DNA from: Schistosoma haematobium
Taxonomy: Eukaryota; Platyhelminthes; Trematoda; Strigeidida; Schistosomatidae
NCBI RefSeq assembly: GCF_000699445.3
Contig: NC_067195.1
Location: forward strand, 19,167,287 to 19,231,286
Length of the DNA stretch: 64,000 bases
Direction of reading: 5' to 3'
A program made the translations under genes and the position numbers. Numbering within the stretch: position 1 is the first letter of the stretch; each line of letters starts with the position of its first letter. A model generated the notes under the pieces. The model ran no database searches. It saw only the letters and a list, made by a program, of their open reading frames with translations, and was not told the DNA's origin. Positions 27,001-64,000 of this stretch are shown here, piece after piece.

Positions 27001-28236
27001 ACCATTTGAACCATTTATTTTAGCTCTTCTCACTCACTCTACTGTTCATGCTACCTAGTACAAAAAGTGAATCCTCGCTTGACGCAATCTGCTACAGGGA
27101 AACATCAATATGAGTCTATAAATAACAAAAATATGTTTTGTTTCATGCTTATTTTATTGGATTTTGAATAGCCACGTAAAAATCAAAATGTGTCAGTTCA
27201 AGGTCAGGCTTTTCGTGCAAGAGGTTACGGGTAATTTTCCATGGTATTTAACTGATAATTCTTCTGAGGGGGGGGGTTGACAATCATTAGTGCATATATA
27301 TTAAATCTCACTGTCAGCCTTTTCGTATTAAAAATGTAAACTAACCACCATGTGGTTGTCAAAATAGAGCCTAACTTTATATTCATCCAACCATGTAAAT
27401 ATTAAGGTGGTTTCTGATAAACCAAAACTCGTTGACGTAGGTCACACTTTTACAATCAAACCTACTCAGTATGCCAGTGTTTGCAAACTTTCAAATGACG
27501 CATTCGGTTCGAGTCGTTAAGATAAGGAGGCCCAACGACGATATAGGTAAGACCAAGGAAGGTTGACAGTTGACCACTGTTTATAATGTAGAAGCACCTA
27601 AATAATATACTAATACCTACAGCTTTAATTAATCAGGCACTTATTACCTTTCGATTTTATTGATATCTAGCTTCGTAGCTGTTACTGATCGTAGATGCCT
27701 TCCAAATACCATTCGGTTTTTCAACTTACTAGTGGTTACAAAGTGTAAAATCTACAGTTTAACCACTTCTCCCATAGTTATGCTCACTGATTGTCCCTCC
27801 ACCGGTTTGAGAAACAACTATTTCCAACCTTATGCTTTTAGTGATAAAATACTATATACACTTCTCTTTTTGTGAAGTATTTGATTTTATTCCAAGTCAC
27901 TTCAATATAAGTATTGGTGTCGTGACTTGACATGTAAACAATTTTCTCCTGAGGCATTTGCATTCTAGCCCTCGATTTGGACACTAAAATGCTTCTCACT
28001 TATGCGTTAGCAGTGGCCTTTTTGACTCAGATCATTTGGTACATCAACCTCCACTTTTATATCGTAAATAATCACAGTTCTTGTTATTTTTACTTTTCAC
28101 TTTAGGTATGAGATTATCTGCTGTATTCCGATATATGACCACTTTAACACTATTTAAGGTTTGGGGTTACTCACGCTAACAGTTGTACATAAAAAGTATC
28201 CACATTTAAACACATGATAATCCTTATTTTATACAG
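27000..28236 (+). promoter_or_regulatory. Region upstream of SPCA, promoter not resolved
   Basis: It should hold the promoter and any upstream UTR exon. A G-tract (27270-27277) and AT-rich DNA are seen, but no convincing TATA or initiator at a fixed distance. An acceptor-like ATACAG at 28231-28236 ends the region. Confidence 0.3.
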
Positions 28237-28253
28237 ACTGCCTTCGATTAACA

Positions 28254-59287
<31,034 letters not shown>

Positions 59288-59600
59288 TGTGTTGATTTTT
59301 CTGCCTTGTTAAAATAATGTCCTTTTCCTATAAACAGAAAATAAACGATTTTATGTTAAGATATACACGCACACATTACGGAGTTTACTTTTTATATGTA
59401 TATGTGAGGTATACACATTTGTAACAATTTTTAAATGTATCTTATTTAGGTAACAATCTATCTCAAACCTACTTTAATTCTCCTATCTTATAGTAAAATA
59501 ACAATAGTTGAGAGAATTGTATGTATCTATTTCTTGATGTAGAATATAAAAATTTCTTTGTTAATGAAAAAAATAAAATACCATTCTGCCTGTACATTAA
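59288..59600 (+). promoter_or_regulatory. SPCA 3' UTR with candidate polyadenylation signals
   Basis: AATAAA hexamers lie at 59340-59345 and 59572-59577, 53 and 285 nt after the stop codon. Either could end the transcript. The sequence that follows to about 59880 is extremely T-rich and gives only low-complexity reading frames. Assignment is by position and hexamer only. Confidence 0.45.
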
Positions 59601-59879
59601 AGTATGTTTGTTTCAGTTATATTTCTCATTTTCTTTCTATCCCCATTTTCATGTATTTTTGTGGTATCGTCTATGCTGCCATTTTATTATCCTTTTGTTT
59701 ATGTCAATTTTATTTTATTTTTAAATTTTCTGGTCATCTATTTTGCTTCAATTATGAATACTGATTTGGTTTGTTCCTTTTTTTGTAAAAAAATTACTAA
59801 AGTTTATGTCCTGTTTCCAATTGCTTTTGTTTCATTCACTTTTTTGTACTTATATGACTGCTTCTCATAATCCAATGTA

Positions 59880-61050
59880 TTAAGTTAATGTCTTCTTCTT
59901 CTTTCTCTTGTGATTTGTTATGCTGAGATTTCTAGATTTTATGAAAAAAGAATTCTGTACGTGTGTGTATATCGATAAAAGTCAAATGATATTCCTTCAA
60001 TCTTATCACCATTATCACTAATAATATTCATTCACTCAGTAATGTACTTATTGTCCTCATTTATCTTCTGTTTCTTTTAAACTCACTATTCGTCTTTCTA
60101 AGATATTCAAGTCAGTGTTTTGTAGTAGAAATAAAAAGACGTTGTTTTCTTGTTCTGATTTGTTCAGCGTTTTCCTTTTGGATATACTAATGGATAACAA
60201 AACGGTTTAAGTAATGGATCTCAGATTTACTTTCAGGGTCATCTTAACGATTAAAAACTGAGTTTTTAACTGCTATGCTAAACTTTTGAACATTATTTCA
60301 TCTACTTCCTTCTAGACAGTTGGATATTATTACTGGCCGTTATACAACAACTGTTCAGAACTGAATACATAACCCTGTACTTGGTAAATGAGCTACATTA
60401 ATGCAATACTATTCAGGTTCAAATATTTCTGCACTTACGTTGGTTTAAGTAATCGTTTAGTATCACTAACCGGTGTGTAGAAAAATTGATGCTAAGTTTC
60501 GACTGTACGAATCTGTATTTAGTTCTTGAGTTGCAATAAGATAAAATGAAAACTTGGAATAATAAAGCATTTATCAAAATTTATATCGTCGGGATAATGA
60601 TTGTCAAGAAATAACTAAGTACATTTTTATTCTATGACCATTGTTAAACGTAATCTTTATTCTTTGGAAAGATATTTGAAATCGTTCATTTCATCAGATT
60701 AATGAGTACCATAGAGTCAATCGTGTACATGTTCTACCAAGAACTAACCGTTAACGCTGATAAATATGTACCTGTTAATGTTAACGATCATATTACCACT
60801 GCAGTTGGATAGTGCATCTGACATTACTCTGATTTCTCGCAAAACTTAGTATTCATCCTACTACCGATTGCATAAAGAATGCATTGAGCATCCCAATCAA
60901 AATTTCAGTAATCAAATGCTTTGTTGAATTCAGTGATCCAATGATAAAATATAGATCCTATGTTACCTATGAGTCTTTCAATCTGTTAGGTCTTGATTAG
61001 CTCAAAAATTTAAAAAATATTCGACTTGTTATTCATTCTTATTTGTACTC
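59880..61050. other. Intergenic AT-rich DNA downstream of SPCA
   Basis: No gene supported on either strand. Confidence 0.45.
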
Positions 61051-61059
61051 AAGTATCCC

Positions 61060-61460
61060 ATCCAACTCTCCAGCAATCTTATTACCATGTCATCAAGAAA
61101 CTGAGGCAGGAGTTTATCGATGTTCAACAAAATAATCACAAGAGGAAGGTGCAATGAATAGAACCATCTAGAATAGCCCCTAACCTGTTGAAGCGATCTT
61201 CAGAAGAAAAACTCGCACTTCATTTGACGCCATATATCCGCAGAAAATATAACGAGACCATAACCCCGAGGTAGAGGGAACCGAACGTCAACTCCCGGAT
61301 AAGTTACCTCTATGTACAAGAAGCGTCTGGTTGTGCGGGCCTACCTGGGTAATGGGTTTCCTCGTTAAAAGAGTTGGTGATATAGTTAGTCAGCCGCAAT
61401 CGAGTAAGTGTAAAACAGGCGACAGATAGACCCCCAAAAGGGTATTAGAAAAATGTTTCT
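61060..61460. repeat. Possible interspersed repeat, higher GC
   Basis: Composition is clearly less AT-rich than the flanks, with CCCCGAGGTAGAGGGAACCG and TTGTGCGGGCCTACCTGGG. It resembles dispersed schistosome LINE leader sequence, but there is no second copy here. Confidence 0.3.
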
Positions 61461-61566
61461 TACCTCAACGCCTACAGTCAAATTCAAGAATCGGACCTAT
61501 TCTTCATGAAGGAAATGTGATAGAGTGGAGTAATCGAAAGTCAGCAAGTCAGTAGATCACATCCAT

Positions 61567-61568
<2 letters not shown>

Positions 61569-61598
<30 letters not shown>
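61569..61598. repeat. (TA)n microsatellite
   Basis: About 30 bp of TA. Confidence 0.9.
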
Positions 61599-61599
<1 letters not shown>

Positions 61600-61602
<3 letters not shown>

Positions 61603-64000
61603 TCTCTGCGTTAGCTCAAGTAGCCATACCAAATTGTTATTACAAGATGAAATTAACAAAACCAATAGCAGAGTAGTCGAAGTAATGGAGAAATGATGAT
61701 TAGAAAGATTATGCATTTAGAGTATAAGTCTAAGAGACCGAACAAAAAGGTATGTGCGATGCAATCTTCTAACTGAAAATCTAGAATAAGGTACAACGCG
61801 TTTGTTGCTTTTATTAATACATGAAACAACTGAAAAAGTAATCTACATTCGAGTAATGTATTGTAAATGCAGAATTCACAAACTTCTTTATGTACATTTA
61901 TAAGTTAAATGACATTGATTGAGGATCGAACACGGCCACAGGGACAATGATGTAAACATATAGTGGACAAGAACACCAGTAGGAACAATCAAACGCATTG
62001 GAACATACTATTACAAGATCCTTTATCAAAACCCGAGAACCATACAGTAAATACTTCATTTGCAAAATGTCAATCGGTTGTCTCAGACTTCACTGTTCCT
62101 TCATTTCCACATCAATCACTCTCTGTTCTCGTTCTCTTCACGACCTTCTGTCGCCAGATGTTCCACTTTCGATTGGTGGTATATGTTAATTATGTTTGTC
62201 GACATCAGTAACACAAAGTAAAATTATTTAAAATGTCGTTTGTACGTGTTCGCGTGCTGTGAACTGCTCTTCACTTTCATGTGTAAAAATCTCTGCAAAA
62301 TAATAAGTATGCTGAATTGGAACGAAGCCATAACAATAAAATTTGGAGCATAAATCGAAATCCCTGTTCTAAACGTGGTAGAACATCCATCGGAATTTCG
62401 TGAGCTGAAGTTCATCATGTTTTGTCTCCGACCTACCATTCATTGTAACCTGAATCTACTATTGAACTAAAAGGAATTTATTCGATTTTGCGAATTATGT
62501 GCTTAGTGGTTTCAACCAGTCAACTGTGTAAAATACCTATTAAGTTGTTTATGGAATTTTTAATTGTTTACCCTCAAAATATTAATGTCAATAATCATGA
62601 GCACTTTCTCTCAACCCATGTAACGAATGATATTACAGTTGTTTATCCATAATTAAGTGTATCTATGAGTTTAACATCAATCACCACGTAGTTTATACAC
62701 TGTAAAATACTTGCTATAATTGCAATCAATGTACACTATAAAACGCCTTAGTCTATTTCATGTTTAATCTGCTCACTTAACAAAAAGCAATGACTGGTCT
62801 GTTCTATTAAGGAAGGAACCTAACATACACTTCTGTAAAGTTACTTTTAAAGAAACACTTTCTGGTAAGAACAATGCTAGATCTGGCAAATATAAATATG
62901 TTGATTCAAGATATTTCACTTTATATCATCAAATATAATGGAAAGTTTGCTGGATAATATTATAAAACACCCGTGAGATGACAATATAGTAAACAAGTGA
63001 AATGTATGGGATAACACAATGTCCCAAGCCTAGAATACTCTCGCCTTCCCTACTGCAGTTTATTTTGAACTGCGCTACTCGAAGTTTGCAACTAATAATC
63101 ATAACTAAGAGCCATATTTATGAAGCCTATACCTCTGTACGTTACTCAAATTAAGAGTCAGTAATTTCATATGCCGACGCTGCGCTACGATTTGGTCACC
63201 TTACATATATTCAGCACAACTCAGTATAGTTTGCCACGTTAAAAAGCCGTGGCATGTTTCCCAAATACCCGAGTCGATAAAAATTCACAGCTATACTAAT
63301 ATTACTTAATCAATGTTTCCACTACTTATATATAGTGCTCGAAATTATTCTACTCAAATACTTATAGACTACATGTCTCCCCTGCTTTTCAGAGGATTTC
63401 CTCACAGCCGTAATATATAATCTATAGTGAACTTCTATGTAACGAATGGAAGTGACCTTATAGCACGTGATTTCGTCAACTGATTTCCATACTTCCCACC
63501 TGTCTTCTGTTCAGGACTTAGACATAAGAAATTTCTGGGTAACCAGATAATGCTTAGAAGTCAGTGTCACATTTTCTTATACCAGACATAGTAAAGAAAT
63601 AGATGAAAACGAGAATAGGATTCATCAGGTTCAGTGTTGCCGTTCATTTCTTCCAAAACCAGAAGGTCCTACCTTGAATGAACTTATGGGTTCACACTTT
63701 CGATTACTTTTGAATTAGTGTCCGTAGTGAAAATCGACTTCAAATTATCTAGAATCTTCATATAATCATTATTCAGATATTAGTGCTAGAAATGCCATCA
63801 TTGTAGATTAAAACAATACATATGAGCAAACAAAATTGTTTTCACTTAGATCATCATCAAGCCTTAATCTTAAATACATTATTGTTTATTTATATAGATA
63901 TATAAAATTATTAAACTAATCAAATTAATTTACAAATCAATCATCACAATTAAATAGAGTAGTCGAAAAATTATTAAATCTAGACAATAAACAGTTATAA
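61600..64000. other. Intergenic DNA to the window end
   Basis: 61960-62215 has a pyrimidine-rich stretch with overlapping frames but no motif. Nothing else supported. Confidence 0.4.

Overview
The window looks like nuclear DNA of a parasitic flatworm, most likely the blood fluke genus Schistosoma. The sequence is AT-rich. The introns are GT-AG, with two tiny introns at the 5' end of the gene and much larger ones downstream. It is crowded with repeat types known from schistosomes: CR1-like and RTE-like LINE fragments, a Penelope-like element, LTR fragments, and Smalpha-type tRNA-derived SINEs with a decayed hammerhead. I cannot fix the species from sequence alone.

The only host gene I can support is on the + strand at 28254-59287. 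It is a complete secretory-pathway Ca2+/Mn2+ transporting P-type ATPase (SPCA, ATP2C/PMR1 family). I assembled it from 17 exons, all with GT donors and AG acceptors and all phase-consistent. The spliced coding length is 3084 nt (1027 residues plus stop). All P-type ATPase signatures are present: TGET, PEGLP, DKTGT, KGA, TGD, TGDGVND, and the M6 ion-site Asn/Asp with the Mn-associated Gln. The gene lies among its own repeat-filled introns.

Layout. 1-28236 is intergenic and holds decayed mobile DNA: LINE 3' ends (2.3-3.4 kb), three LTR copies (3.7-4.1, 11.7-12.1, 17.9-18.3 kb), a fourth more diverged one (20.8-21.1 kb), a CR1-like reverse transcriptase relic (15.1-16.2 kb), a tRNA-like SINE (21.4 kb), and a nearly full-length but broken CR1-like LINE (23.3-27.0 kb). 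SPCA then runs to 59.3 kb. Its introns contain a LINE 3' end in antisense (29.8-30.5 kb), a Smalpha SINE with a degenerate hammerhead (33.4-33.6 kb), a candidate alternative terminal exon (36.9-37.2 kb), a GC-rich repeat (38.4-38.8 kb), a sense Penelope-like element (40.4-43.0 kb), an LTR with a remarkable inverted-repeat element inserted at its terminus (45.8-47.2 kb), and a LINE endonuclease-domain fragment (52.6-53.4 kb). 59.3-64 kb is the 3' UTR and intergenic DNA.

The most interesting structure is at 46102-47193. It is a 1.09-kb insertion flanked by a 13-bp target-site duplication. Two 375-bp inverted arms, perfect wherever I compared them, surround a 277-bp centre that resembles the 5' region of the Penelope-like element 6 kb away. 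Each arm carries a hammerhead-ribozyme-like core. I interpret it as a non-autonomous Penelope derivative with opposed terminal repeats, nested in an LTR relic inside an SPCA intron.
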